Source: Roseateles koreensis
GTDB taxonomy: Bacteria; Pseudomonadota; Gammaproteobacteria; Burkholderiales; Burkholderiaceae_C
Reading direction: 5' to 3'
Assembly (NCBI RefSeq): GCF_028595305.1
Contig: NZ_JAQQXS010000010.1
Span: 124,001-188,000, forward strand
Length of the DNA stretch: 64,000 nt
The notes beneath the pieces are model-generated. The model made no database searches, was not told where the DNA came from, and saw only the letters and a program-made list of their open reading frames with translations. The first letter of the stretch is position 1. Each line of letters opens with the position of its first letter. Of this stretch, positions 16,461 through 24,761 are shown one piece after another. The translations under genes were made by a program, and so were the position numbers.

Positions 16461-17984
16461 ATGCCCGACAGCAAGGCCGGCCCCATCAGCCAACTCCCCC
16501 CCATCAGCAGCCTGGAACCCGGTTTGGTTCTGGACGGCTTTCGCCTCGAAGAGCGCCTGCACCAAGGTGGCATGGCCAATTTGTGGAGCGTCACGCGCCT
16601 GGAGCCGCTGCCCGGTGAGACCTTTCCGCTGATGATGAAAGTGCCCCGCATCAAGGGTGGCGAAGACCCCGCCACCATCGTCGGCTTCGAGGTCGAGCAG
16701 ATGCTGATGCCCGCACTCAAGGGGCGCCACGTGCCGCGCTACGTGGCGCGAGGCGATTGGACACGCCAGGCCTACATCGTGATGGAGCGGGTTGAAGGCC
16801 AATCGCTGCGCCCGCGCCTCGACGAAGCGCCGCTCTCGTTGGATGAGGTGGTGCAGATCGGTATCCTGGTCTGCACCGCGCTGCAAGACCTGCACCGTCA
16901 GCACGTGGTGCACCTGGACATCAAGCCCAGCAACATCTTGCTGCGCCCACTCAAGTCCAGCGATGGGCGCCCGCTCAGCGCCAGCAACGTCAACGGCGGC
17001 TTGCTCGCCAATTGCGAAGCGGTACTGGTCGATTTCGGCCTGTCGCGCCACGAGCACTTGCCCGATCTGTTGGAAGAAGAATTCTCCCTGCCGATGGGCA
17101 CCGGCCCTTATATGTCGCCCGAACAGGTGCAATTCATCCGCAACGACCCTCGCAGCGATCTGTTCGCCCTTGGCGTGATGCTCTACCACCTCGCCACCGG
17201 TGAGCGCCCCTTCGGACAGCCCAACTCCGTGCGCGGCCTGCGGCGCCGGCTTTATATCGAGCCCGTTCCACCCCGCGCCATCAATGCCGATCTGCCCGCA
17301 TGGTTCCAGGAGGTGGTGCTGCGCTGCCTGGAAGTCAAACCCGAGCGCCGCTACCAAAGTGCCGCCCAACTGGCGCTGGACTTGCAGCAACCCGATGGCG
17401 TCGTGCTGACCAAGCGCGCCGAACGCATGCACACCAGCAACAGCGTGAAGACGCTCAAGCGCTGGTTCTTTGCCCTGGGTGCGGAACCCAGCATTCAAGT
17501 CAGCCCTAGCAGCCAAGTCTCTCGCAGCCCCATCATCATGGCCGCTGTCGACATCGAGCACGCCACGGCCGCCCTGCTCGAACAACTGCGTGAAACCGTG
17601 CGCCGCATCGTGCAGACCGAACCTGGCGCCCGCCTGGCCTGCGTCAGCGTGATGAAAACCGCGCGCATCGGCATGGACGAGTTGACCGACAAAGAAGGCA
17701 AAAGCCTGCACGTCAAGCAGCTGATTGCGCTCAAGCATTGGGCCCGGCCGATCAGCAAGGCACTGGCACTCGAAGACGGGCGGCTGACTTTTCATGTGCT
17801 GGAAGCCCCCGACGCAGCCACCGCCATCATCGATTTCGCTGCCAAGAACGGCGCCGACCACATCGTCATGGGCGCACGAGGTGCCTCGGCGCTAAGGCGT
17901 TACTTGGGCAGCGTCTCGGCCCAAGTGGTGACCCAATCCGACTGCAGCGTGACCGTAGTGCGCGAGCCCGCAACATCTAACTGA
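16461..17984 (+). CDS. serine/threonine protein kinase fused to a universal stress protein domain
   Basis: A 507-residue two-domain protein. Residues about 25-310 form a Hanks-type kinase. The Gly-rich loop is LHQGGMANLW, the ATP lysine is K60 in LMMKVPR, the catalytic loop HLDIKPSN gives D153, K155 and N158, and DFG is at 191-193, followed by an activation segment ending in SPE. All core residues are present, so it should be active. Residues about 360-507 form a UspA domain ending in IVMGARGASALRRYLGS, close to the ATP-binding G-x2-G-x8/9-G-S motif. No transmembrane segment is seen. The ATG at 16461 has a good site (AGGGAG). It forms a run with the metallophosphoesterase and the YkgJ-type gene. 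Confidence 0.88.
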   Translation: MPDSKAGPISQLPPISSLEPGLVLDGFRLEERLHQGGMANLWSVTRLEPLPGETFPLMMKVPRIKGGEDPATIVGFEVEQMLMPALKGRHVPRYVARGDWTRQAYIVMERVEGQSLRPRLDEAPLSLDEVVQIGILVCTALQDLHRQHVVHLDIKPSNILLRPLKSSDGRPLSASNVNGGLLANCEAVLVDFGLSRHEHLPDLLEEEFSLPMGTGPYMSPEQVQFIRNDPRSDLFALGVMLYHLATGERPFGQPNSVRGLRRRLYIEPVPPRAINADLPAWFQEVVLRCLEVKPERRYQSAAQLALDLQQPDGVVLTKRAERMHTSNSVKTLKRWFFALGAEPSIQVSPSSQVSRSPIIMAAVDIEHATAALLEQLRETVRRIVQTEPGARLACVSVMKTARIGMDELTDKEGKSLHVKQLIALKHWARPISKALALEDGRLTFHVLEAPDAATAIIDFAAKNGADHIVMGARGASALRRYLGSVSAQVVTQSDCSVTVVREPATSN

Positions 17985-17990
17985 GCCCTC

Positions 17991-18329
17991 ATGACTGAAA
18001 ACGCCAATCCCTGCACCCAATGTGGCGCCTGCTGCGCCAGCTTTCGGGTCGACTTCGCTCGCCAGGAGTTGCAAAGCGAAGGCGGCTGCGTTCCGGATGG
18101 CTTGAGCGTCGAGCTGAACGGTAGCCTGGCCCGCATGCGGGGCACCGACCACCTGCAGCCGCGATGCGCGGCGCTGACCGGCCATGTTGGCAGCAAGGCG
18201 TCTTGCGGCATCTACGAGTGGCGTCCGGCCCCTTGCCGTGAATTCGGCTTGCGTGCGCCCATGGGCATCGGCGACGAGGCCTGCGCCCGGGCCCGCGCCC
18301 GCCACGGTTTAGCCCCCTTGCCGGGCTGA
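17991..18329 (+). CDS. YkgJ-family cysteine cluster protein
   Basis: A 112-residue protein with the CTQCGACC motif at the N-terminus, further cysteines in QPRCAAL and ASCGIYEWRPAPCREFG, and one in DEACARA. This is the UPF0153/YkgJ pattern, thought to bind zinc or an iron-sulfur centre. It begins 6 bp after the kinase-Usp fusion and is probably co-transcribed. No function is assigned. Confidence 0.85.
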   Translation: MTENANPCTQCGACCASFRVDFARQELQSEGGCVPDGLSVELNGSLARMRGTDHLQPRCAALTGHVGSKASCGIYEWRPAPCREFGLRAPMGIGDEACARARARHGLAPLPG

Positions 18330-18350
18330 ACCCCATCACTTTCATAACGT

Positions 18351-19532
18351 TCAATGCACGCGGACACGCTGCGCATTCAGCCAATTCAGTTTGGCCGAGT
18401 AGGTCGCCTTTTCCTTGGGTGAATTGCTGTTCTCCAGCGCCAGCGCCATCTGCTCGCGGGCCGCAGCCACATCGCCCAGACCGAAGTTGGCCAAAGCGGC
18501 CCAAAAATGAAATTCGGCCACATATGCTGAGCGCGCAATCTCCTGCTCGAAATACGATTTGGCCGCCTTGAAATCCGCCGCATGCATGGCGAGGATGCCC
18601 AGATCGAAATAACGGTACGGAGGATAAGGCTGCAACTCCTTGACGCGCGCAGCCATCTGCTCACTCTCGGCAACTTGACCAAGGTCGCTCAAGATCAGCG
18701 ACAGATTGGACAGCGCCTGCAAGTTGGCGGGCTCCTGCGACAGCACATGGCGCAGTGGCCATTCGGCCTCGGCAGAATGACCACTGCGCCGGTAGATCAC
18801 CGCCAAGGTGTTGTATGCAGACAGCATCTTGGGGTCTTGCACCAACGCCTCCCGCGCCCACCAATACGCAGTGTCCTGACGCCCGTCCAGCAAGTTCTCG
18901 GCCGCCCGATTGTTCATGTACATGGCCACAATGGTTTGCTCACCCAGCAGCTGCGTGCGCTGAAAGCGGCGATCTTCCGGGGGCAGAAAATCGACGGTCA
19001 GCACATCCGGCTCACCAAGTATCTGACGGTAGTCGCTCAATCGTTTGCCCAGGCTTACGTTGACATGACCGCTGAGCACATAAGCGCCGCCGCTGCGCGT
19101 CCAGAACTCGTCCACGTAAACGCTTTGATAGCGCAAAGGAATGTTCAACTGCTGGGCCAGTGCCGCCGTCATGATCACCAGCGACAGGCAATTGCCGCGC
19201 TTGGCAGCAAAGGCCTCGGCCGCATTGCGGGTGTAGCTGGCGTCATACTCCAGCTGCAATTCGCTCTTGAGGTACAGCGCGTCCAACAGCCCTTTTCGGC
19301 GCCCTTTGTCGCGCAGCTGCGGCGCGATTTCTACCGCCAGATAGTGCTGCATCGCCGGGCTCAGCGCAAATACCTGCTCGGCACTAACGGGCTGGTCCAG
19401 CGGCTTGAACAACTCGTCGTGAAAAAAGCGCTTGCTGACAGGCGCGGCCGACTCGGCAGGAACACCAGCACAGCCGCCCAGCAACACAAGGGACAGCACA
19501 GACCACAACAGCAGCAAGGCGCGCGCAACCAT
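18351..19532 (-). CDS. transglutaminase-like/TPR lipoprotein
   Basis: A 393-residue predicted lipoprotein. The signal peptide ends in the lipobox LVLLGGC. The N-terminal half contains a cysteine-protease-fold core (KRGNCLSLVIM, LSGHVNVSL and VDFLPP, giving Cys, His and Asp). The C-terminal half has four or five TPR-like helices, for example DPKMLSAYNTLAVIYRRSGH and NLQALSNLSLILSDLGQ. The ATG at 19532 has an AGGAG site six bases upstream; a TTG 12 codons earlier is less likely. It would sit at the periplasmic face of a membrane and may process or scaffold envelope proteins. It is convergent with the YkgJ gene, with no clear terminator. Confidence 0.82.
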   Translation of the reverse strand: MVARALLLLWSVLSLVLLGGCAGVPAESAAPVSKRFFHDELFKPLDQPVSAEQVFALSPAMQHYLAVEIAPQLRDKGRRKGLLDALYLKSELQLEYDASYTRNAAEAFAAKRGNCLSLVIMTAALAQQLNIPLRYQSVYVDEFWTRSGGAYVLSGHVNVSLGKRLSDYRQILGEPDVLTVDFLPPEDRRFQRTQLLGEQTIVAMYMNNRAAENLLDGRQDTAYWWAREALVQDPKMLSAYNTLAVIYRRSGHSAEAEWPLRHVLSQEPANLQALSNLSLILSDLGQVAESEQMAARVKELQPYPPYRYFDLGILAMHAADFKAAKSYFEQEIARSAYVAEFHFWAALANFGLGDVAAAREQMALALENSNSPKEKATYSAKLNWLNAQRVRVH

Positions 19533-19666
19533 GACAACTCCTGCTCGGGCAGGCCGGAGGGTGATCAATCAATCTTATCGCTAACGCCCAATCAACCCGG
19601 TGTGCCGAAAGTCAACACCCCTGAAGCCAACTCAGGGTAATACGAACACCCGCGCCAGGCGGCACC

Positions 19667-20689
19667 TCACGCCCGGTGCTGCTCAATGGCCAGCGCCGCA
19701 CCGGTCAACGCCGCCAAGGTATCCGTGACCAGCGCGGTGGGAATTGGCGCCAGGTAGCTGCGAAAACGCCCCTTGGCCTCAAAACGCTCCCGGAATTGCG
19801 AGGAGAAAAATCGCTCACCCAAGCGCGGCACGATGCCGCCACCGATATACACCCCCGCGCGGGCCCCCATAATCAGCGCTACATTGCCGGCAAAACTGCC
19901 CAACAAGGCGCAAAAAGTATCGAGGGTTTGGGCACAAATCGAGTCCTCACCACTCAGTCCGCGCGCCACAATCATCTCGGAGCTCAAGCCTGCCGTAGGC
20001 TGTTTCTTGACCGCAGCAACCGCCGCATGCAGCACAGGAAGACCAATGCCGGACAACAAGCGCTCGGCGGAAACATGTGGAAATTGCCGCCGGGCCTCGT
20101 TCAAAATTTCGCTCTCAAAGTCATCCGCCGGCGCAACCGTGGCGTGCCCACCTTCACTGGGCAAGGCCGCCCAAGTCCGATCAATTCGCGTCACTCCCGC
20201 CACACCAAGTCCGGTGCCTGGCCCGATCACCGCCAGGGTACACATGCCCCTTTGCGAAGTCACGGCATCCGACACCTGGGAGCCCTCCCAAAAACGCAGT
20301 TGGGCAAGGTTCAGGCGCGGCAAGGACAGGGCCAAAGCCTCAAAATCATTCAGAACCAACAACAAGTCCAAACCCAGATCGCGTCGCAGTTGTTGTTGTG
20401 AAAAACTCCAATGGCTATTGGTCAGCATCACGTGATCCCCCTCCACCGCAGTGGCCACGGCAAAGGCGGCAGAACGCGGCACGAAGGGATGGGCACCCGA
20501 CAAACCGCCCCAATCCCCTCTTTGAGCCAAGTGCGCCAAATAACTGGTCACTGCGGCAGCCGGCCCTACGTGATCGCGTACCGGCAACACGGCCACATGC
20601 TGCACGGGTGAACCCGGCGCCGTGACCCAACCGAAACGCGCATTCGTTCCACCTATGTCCGCGACCAAGCAGGGGTAGCCCGCACTCAT
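19667..20689 (-). CDS. glk: glucokinase
   Basis: A 340-residue ROK/hexokinase-fold glucokinase that phosphorylates glucose with ATP. The nucleotide loop is intact (VADIGGTNARFG). It also has the catalytic Asp in LVLNDFEALAL, the second phosphate motif IGPGTGLGVAG, the glucose-contact motif LPSEGGHATVAP and GGGIVPRLGERF. The ATG at 20689 gives the standard MSAG.. start; the frame is open 21 codons upstream without similarity. It is divergent from the glk-hexR fusion, which keeps the sugar-binding motifs but has a degenerate nucleotide loop, so this gene is the likely source of enzyme activity. Confidence 0.93.
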   Translation of the reverse strand: MSAGYPCLVADIGGTNARFGWVTAPGSPVQHVAVLPVRDHVGPAAAVTSYLAHLAQRGDWGGLSGAHPFVPRSAAFAVATAVEGDHVMLTNSHWSFSQQQLRRDLGLDLLLVLNDFEALALSLPRLNLAQLRFWEGSQVSDAVTSQRGMCTLAVIGPGTGLGVAGVTRIDRTWAALPSEGGHATVAPADDFESEILNEARRQFPHVSAERLLSGIGLPVLHAAVAAVKKQPTAGLSSEMIVARGLSGEDSICAQTLDTFCALLGSFAGNVALIMGARAGVYIGGGIVPRLGERFFSSQFRERFEAKGRFRSYLAPIPTALVTDTLAALTGAALAIEQHRA

Positions 20690-20792
20690 TGCGAAGCTCC
20701 GAAGCGACGATTGGGGGCAAGCACAAGCGCTCCAAACAGACTGGGCGAACAAAATGTCAGGCGGAGGTGAACTCGCACGTCGTTGCTCACTA

Positions 20793-20821
20793 AAAGTAGT
20801 AAAACTACATTTTATTCACAA
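20793..20821 (-). promoter_or_regulatory. predicted glk promoter overlapped by a HexR-like palindrome
   Basis: Read leftward, TTGTGA (20816-20821) and TACTTT (20793-20798) are 17 bp apart. The palindrome TGTAGTTTTACTACT (20795-20809) covers the spacer and the edge of the -10 box, so a bound repressor would block the promoter. The palindrome resembles the TGTAGT-type inverted repeat I recall for HexR regulators; that match is from memory. Confidence 0.55.
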
Positions 20822-20871
20822 ATGCAGTCAGCCATGAAATAGAACGAAAATTGGCAGCTCATCTCACACAC

Positions 20872-20884
20872 CTGATCGGATCAG
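20872..20884. promoter_or_regulatory. 13-bp perfect palindrome CTGATCGGATCAG
   Basis: A perfect inverted repeat with a single central base in the 392-bp gap between the divergent glucokinase-type genes. It could be an operator, but no family is indicated and its function is unknown. Confidence 0.35.
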
Positions 20885-20916
20885 TGTTTAGATTTTCAAC
20901 AAATCGGTTCCGCATT

Positions 20917-20933
20917 TGTAGTTCAGATACAAT
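20917..20933 (+). promoter_or_regulatory. HexR-like palindrome on the probable -10 box of the glk-hexR fusion
   Basis: TGTAGTTCAGATACA (20917-20931) has perfect outer half-sites TGTA/TACA and overlaps TACAAT (20928-20933), the best -10 candidate for the rightward gene. The -35 region is weak. A bound repressor would cover the -10, consistent with autoregulation. Confidence 0.5.
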
Positions 20934-21081
20934 TTTTGGTCGTTTCATGGACAAGTCAAGATGGGTGCTATTCGTCTCGGTGCAAGCTGCCATGCCAGCC
21001 GGCAGGACCGCATAATGCGTCGCGCCGCCCGGCTTTGCTCATCGCTTATTTCATGCAGCCCTTGGACTGCACCACATCGAC

Positions 21082-23025
21082 ATGTCGCGTCAGCCCAGCT
21101 TTGACAGCCCTCGTTTGATTGCCGCCATTGACGGCAGCGAGGCCCGTTTCGCACGGGAGTCCGCCCCTGGCCACTTCAGCCAGATTACCTCGCTGCGCTG
21201 TGCAGACTATGCCGATTTCCATGCGGCGGTCAACGCCTATCTACAGGGCTCGGGCGCCAATCGACCCGAGGGGGGGCACAACATCCTGCATGCGGCCATC
21301 GCCATCGCCAATCCGGTTGAAGGCGATCAGGTGCGCATGACCAACTGCCACTGGCATTTCTCCATTGAAGAGATGCGCCAGCGCCTGGAACTTGAAACGC
21401 TGGTGGTGGTGAACGACTTCACCGCGCTGGCGATGGCGCTGCCTACCCTGGGTCCGGGCGATGTGCGGCAGATTGGCGGCGGCGAGGCGCGCATGCCCAG
21501 CGTGATTGGCCTGCTGGGCTGCGGGTCGGGCCTGGGCGTGTCGGGCTTGATTCCTGCGACCGAAGGCTGGATTGCCCTGGGCACGGAAGGCGGCCACACC
21601 CATTTTTCACCCCGTGATGAACGCGAAATTGCCATCCTGCGCCACGCCTGGAAGCAGTTCGAACATGTGTCCTTCGAGCGCTTGGTTTCCGGCCCCGGCC
21701 TCGAATTGATCTACCGCGCCCTGGCCGAATTCCACCATCAAACGGCCGAAGACCTGCAAGCCCCTGAAATCACCCAGCGCGCCCTCGACCGCAAGGAGCC
21801 GCTCTGCATCGAGACGCTAGACGTGTTCTGCGCCCTGCTCGGCACCGCCGCGTCGAACCTGGCCGTCACCCTGGGCGCCCTGGGCGGTGTCTATATCGGG
21901 GGCGACATCGTGCCGCGGCTGGGTGCATATTTTGATCAATCGCTATTCCGCACCCGCTTCGAGGACAAGGGGCGATTCAGCGCCTATGTGGCGGCCATTC
22001 CGACCTTCGTCATCACCGCCGAGCACGCCACCTTCAAGGGGGCCTCGGCCATCCTGAAGTCGCAATTGCAGACATTGGAGGCTTCGCCCGGCTCGGCCAT
22101 CCTCGGTCAGATCCGGCGCGCTTGCACGGAGCTTTCACCGGCCGAACTGCGGGTGGCGAAACATGTGCTGGCGCGTCCGCGTACCGTGCTCAGCGCCCCC
22201 ATCGTGGAGATCGCCCGGGCCGCCCAGGTCAGCCAGCCGACGGTAATCCGCTTCTGCCGCTCAATGGGCTGCGAGGGTTTGTCTGATTTCAAACTGCGGC
22301 TGGCCTCGGGCCTCACCGGCACGGTGCCGCTCACCCACACGCAGGTGAATCTTGAAGATTCAATGGACGAACTGGGTGCCAAGGTACTGGGCAATACCGC
22401 CTCGGCCATCCTGCAGGTGCGCAACCAACTGAACCGGGAGATGATTGACCGCGCCATCGACCTGCTGCTGGGCGCCGGCCATATCGAGTTCTACGCGGTC
22501 GGGCATTACGGCGTGGTGGCGCAGGATGCGCAGTTCAAATTCTTGCGCTTTGGCATGTCGGCCACGGCGTACACCGACACGCGGCTACAGGCGCTGGCCG
22601 TCAACGTGCTCAAGCCGCGCGATGTGGTGGTCATCATCAGCAGCGGCGGCCAGCTCAGCGAATTGCTGGGGGTGGCCGAAAAGGCGCAACAGCGCGGCGC
22701 CTATGTGGTGGCTATCACGGCCGGCCAGTCCCCGCTGGCCAGAAATGCCGACGCGGCCCTGATCGTCGACCACGTGGAAGACGTGGCCTCGCACCTGCCT
22801 ATGATCAGCCGCATCCTGCACCTGCTGATCATCGACATTCTGGTGGTCGGCGTGGCCATGCGACGCAAGCCCGAGAGCGGTGATTTGTTGACGCGTGCAC
22901 CTCAACAAGCCCTGGATGACCAAGAATTGCAAGGCAGCGCAGGTGGCACCACGGGTGCCCGGCGTGCGGCGCTGGGTGTCAGCCTGGCGTCGCCCCTGTC
23001 GAGGTTGACCTCGCACAGCCGCTGA
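21082..23025 (+). CDS. glucokinase-like domain fused to RpiR/HexR transcriptional regulator
   Basis: A 647-residue fusion. Residues 1-340 are glucokinase-like, residues about 345-420 an RpiR-type helix-turn-helix (SPAELRVAKHVLARP, VSQPTVIRFCRSMGCEG), and residues about 450-600 a SIS phosphosugar-binding domain (VGHYGVVAQDAQFKF, VVIISSGGQLSELLG). Fusions of this kind control glucose/Entner-Doudoroff genes in Burkholderiales. Here the first nucleotide loop, normally DIGGTNAR, reads AIDGSEAR, and the second, normally GPGTGLG, reads GCGSGLG. The sugar-side motifs VNDFTALA and TEGGH are kept. The kinase half may therefore be a sensor with little or no activity. The start ATG at 21082 gives MSRQPSF. 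Confidence 0.88.
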   Translation: MSRQPSFDSPRLIAAIDGSEARFARESAPGHFSQITSLRCADYADFHAAVNAYLQGSGANRPEGGHNILHAAIAIANPVEGDQVRMTNCHWHFSIEEMRQRLELETLVVVNDFTALAMALPTLGPGDVRQIGGGEARMPSVIGLLGCGSGLGVSGLIPATEGWIALGTEGGHTHFSPRDEREIAILRHAWKQFEHVSFERLVSGPGLELIYRALAEFHHQTAEDLQAPEITQRALDRKEPLCIETLDVFCALLGTAASNLAVTLGALGGVYIGGDIVPRLGAYFDQSLFRTRFEDKGRFSAYVAAIPTFVITAEHATFKGASAILKSQLQTLEASPGSAILGQIRRACTELSPAELRVAKHVLARPRTVLSAPIVEIARAAQVSQPTVIRFCRSMGCEGLSDFKLRLASGLTGTVPLTHTQVNLEDSMDELGAKVLGNTASAILQVRNQLNREMIDRAIDLLLGAGHIEFYAVGHYGVVAQDAQFKFLRFGMSATAYTDTRLQALAVNVLKPRDVVVIISSGGQLSELLGVAEKAQQRGAYVVAITAGQSPLARNADAALIVDHVEDVASHLPMISRILHLLIIDILVVGVAMRRKPESGDLLTRAPQQALDDQELQGSAGGTTGARRAALGVSLASPLSRLTSHSR

Positions 23026-23043
23026 ACGGGCGGCTGTGCGAGG
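23009..23043 (+). terminator. strong stem-loop at the end of the glk-hexR fusion gene
   Basis: A perfect 14-bp stem (CCTCGCACAGCCGC with GCGGCTGTGCGAGG) closed by a 7-base loop that contains the gene's TGA stop codon. There is no T-run after it, so it may protect the mRNA 3' end or pause polymerase rather than act as a standard terminator. Confidence 0.6.
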
Positions 23044-23187
23044 CACCCAACACGTACGGTCGTCCAGGTTTCATGCGATGCATCAAGCTTGATCCCGCAA
23101 AGTGCCTGAAAAAGGCGGCCTTGACGGCCGGGCCGGGGCTGGCAAGTCGCATACTATGGGGACGCAACTCTCACAACGGAGACCTCA

Positions 23188-23760
23188 ATGCCCAAGCTCG
23201 TAGCCGAGAAGATTGAACTGAGTGGATTGCTGGATCGCAGTGCCCTGCAGGGCCTGCTGGATCAGGCGGCGGCGCAAGCCATCGCCCAGTCGCAAGCACT
23301 GGCCGTGCTGACCCTTGACGTGGACCATTTCAAGGACTACCAAGACGATCAAGGCTTGGCGCAGGCCGAAGCCGCCTTGCTGAGCCTGGCCAAGTTTCTA
23401 CAAACCCAACTGCCCGCAGGTGCAAGCTTGGCGCATTTAGGCGCCGACAGCTTTGTGGCCGTGCTGCCGGGCCAAGACATCACCGCAGCGCTCGCCAGCG
23501 CCGAGTCCTTGCGTGAAGCCGTGGCCCTTGAGCTTTCATCTTTGGCCAGCCCGACGCCCTTGACCATTTCACTGGGTGTTGCAGCCAGCCCGACGGGCGG
23601 CAACTGGTCCGCTCGCGGCCTGCTGTCTCTGGCAGATACCCGCATGACCTTCGCCAAAAAGCGCCTGTTGCCCCACCACAACCACAGCTGGGCAGGCAAC
23701 CTTCCCTCAGACTGGTACGCCCGCATGGACATCGAGCCGGGCTTTTGGCCCAGCGTTTAA
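23188..23760 (+). CDS. degenerate GGDEF-domain protein
   Basis: A 190-residue single-domain protein with the diguanylate cyclase fold. The nucleotide-binding start (LDRSALQGLLDQA) and metal-site strand LTLDVDHFKDYQD are well conserved, but the GGDEF signature is GADSF (in LAHLGADSFVAVLPG). The fold ends with LTISLGVAASP and SLADTRMTFAKK. Loss of the second Gly and the Glu makes cyclase activity unlikely; such proteins may bind GTP or c-di-GMP or act as partners. No sensor domain or transmembrane segment is present. The ATG follows GGAGACCTCA, a good ribosome-binding site. Confidence 0.85.
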   Translation: MPKLVAEKIELSGLLDRSALQGLLDQAAAQAIAQSQALAVLTLDVDHFKDYQDDQGLAQAEAALLSLAKFLQTQLPAGASLAHLGADSFVAVLPGQDITAALASAESLREAVALELSSLASPTPLTISLGVAASPTGGNWSARGLLSLADTRMTFAKKRLLPHHNHSWAGNLPSDWYARMDIEPGFWPSV

Positions 23761-23868
23761 GCGTCCTCGGGGGCCCCGCTGGGTGGGAATGAGCAGCCGA
23801 CAAGCGCCATTTCACCCGGCGGACTGCCAATGCGTGGACAATTCAGGCTTACATACTGAAAGCCCGCT

Positions 23869-24207
23869 TTGAAAAAGACCTACTCCCTGCGCGTCGAGGG
23901 CAAGCACCCTGAGCGCTTGCTTGAAGCCATCAAGTACGAAATCCGCAAGTACATCAAACGCGAGCAAGGCAAACCCCTGCCCAAGGGTGCCGACATCTGG
24001 GACTTCGATTGCCGCATCGGCCTCACGCCCGACGACGCCAAGAACACGCATCCAGCAGAGATCAATCTCGCCATCAACGAATTGGTGCAAGGCGGCGCTA
24101 CCGCCTTCTACGTCGAATTGCAGGCCAAGCCCGCATTGCGCCGGCCCCGCACCGCACCCCAGGTCATTCCGCGCAATGACGAGAGTGGTGGCGCCGAACT
24201 GAGCTGA
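23869..24207 (+). CDS. DUF6172 family protein
   Basis: A 112-residue protein starting at a TTG (MKKTYSLRVEGKHPERLLEA) with the conserved core IKYEIRKYIKREQGKPLP and ADIWDFDCRIG, and a C-terminal segment FYVELQAKP. Small proteins of this family are widespread in proteobacteria and have no known function. The TTG start was chosen because family members begin MKKT..; no ATG is available in frame before the core. Confidence 0.8.
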   Translation: MKKTYSLRVEGKHPERLLEAIKYEIRKYIKREQGKPLPKGADIWDFDCRIGLTPDDAKNTHPAEINLAINELVQGGATAFYVELQAKPALRRPRTAPQVIPRNDESGGAELS

Positions 24208-24236
24208 TCCGTTCAGCTAGCGCTGCAGCGTTGCAG

Positions 24237-24683
24237 TCAGCCCGGAATTTCGGGCTCGACCAAGTTCGCCAGCTGCGCCAGCGACTCCTGCCACCCGAGA
24301 TAGCACATCTCAAGCGGAATGGTCTGTGGCAAGCCGGACTGCTCGATGCGAAGCTCAGTTCCACACAACACCGGCTTGCATTCAATCCTGACCTGGATGA
24401 CACCCGGCAGATTGGGGTCATCAAACTTGTCGGTATAACGGATCAACTCACCTGGAATCAGTTCCAGGTACTCGCCGCCAAAGCCATGCTGGGTGCCGGT
24501 CAAAAAATTCTCGAACGACATCTTGAACCTACCGCCCACTTGCGCATCCAGTTGATGAACTGTGCAGACAAAGCCGTAAGGCGGCAGCCACTTGGCCAGG
24601 GCGCCGGCTTCCAAAAAAGCGCGATACACCTTCTCCGGCTTGGCCTTCAACACGCGATGCAATTGAACCGTTCCGCTGGACAT
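24237..24683 (-). CDS. SRPBCC (AHSA1-like) domain protein
   Basis: A 148-residue single-domain protein of the START/Bet v1-like superfamily, AHSA1 branch. It begins with VQLHRVLKAKPEKVYRAFLE and WLPPYGFVCTVHQLDAQVGG, and ends with the helix CYLGWQESLAQLANLVEP. Such proteins bind hydrophobic ligands or act as stress-related cofactors; the ligand cannot be inferred. The ATG at 24683 has an AGGAG site upstream; the frame is open 12 codons further. Confidence 0.85.
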   Translation of the reverse strand: MSSGTVQLHRVLKAKPEKVYRAFLEAGALAKWLPPYGFVCTVHQLDAQVGGRFKMSFENFLTGTQHGFGGEYLELIPGELIRYTDKFDDPNLPGVIQVRIECKPVLCGTELRIEQSGLPQTIPLEMCYLGWQESLAQLANLVEPEIPG

Positions 24684-24761
24684 GCCTTGACTCCTTGACG
24701 GGCTCATGGGGCGTTTCACACGAGCGATGGATTGTCTTGTCGCCAGGGCCCATGCGCTGCA

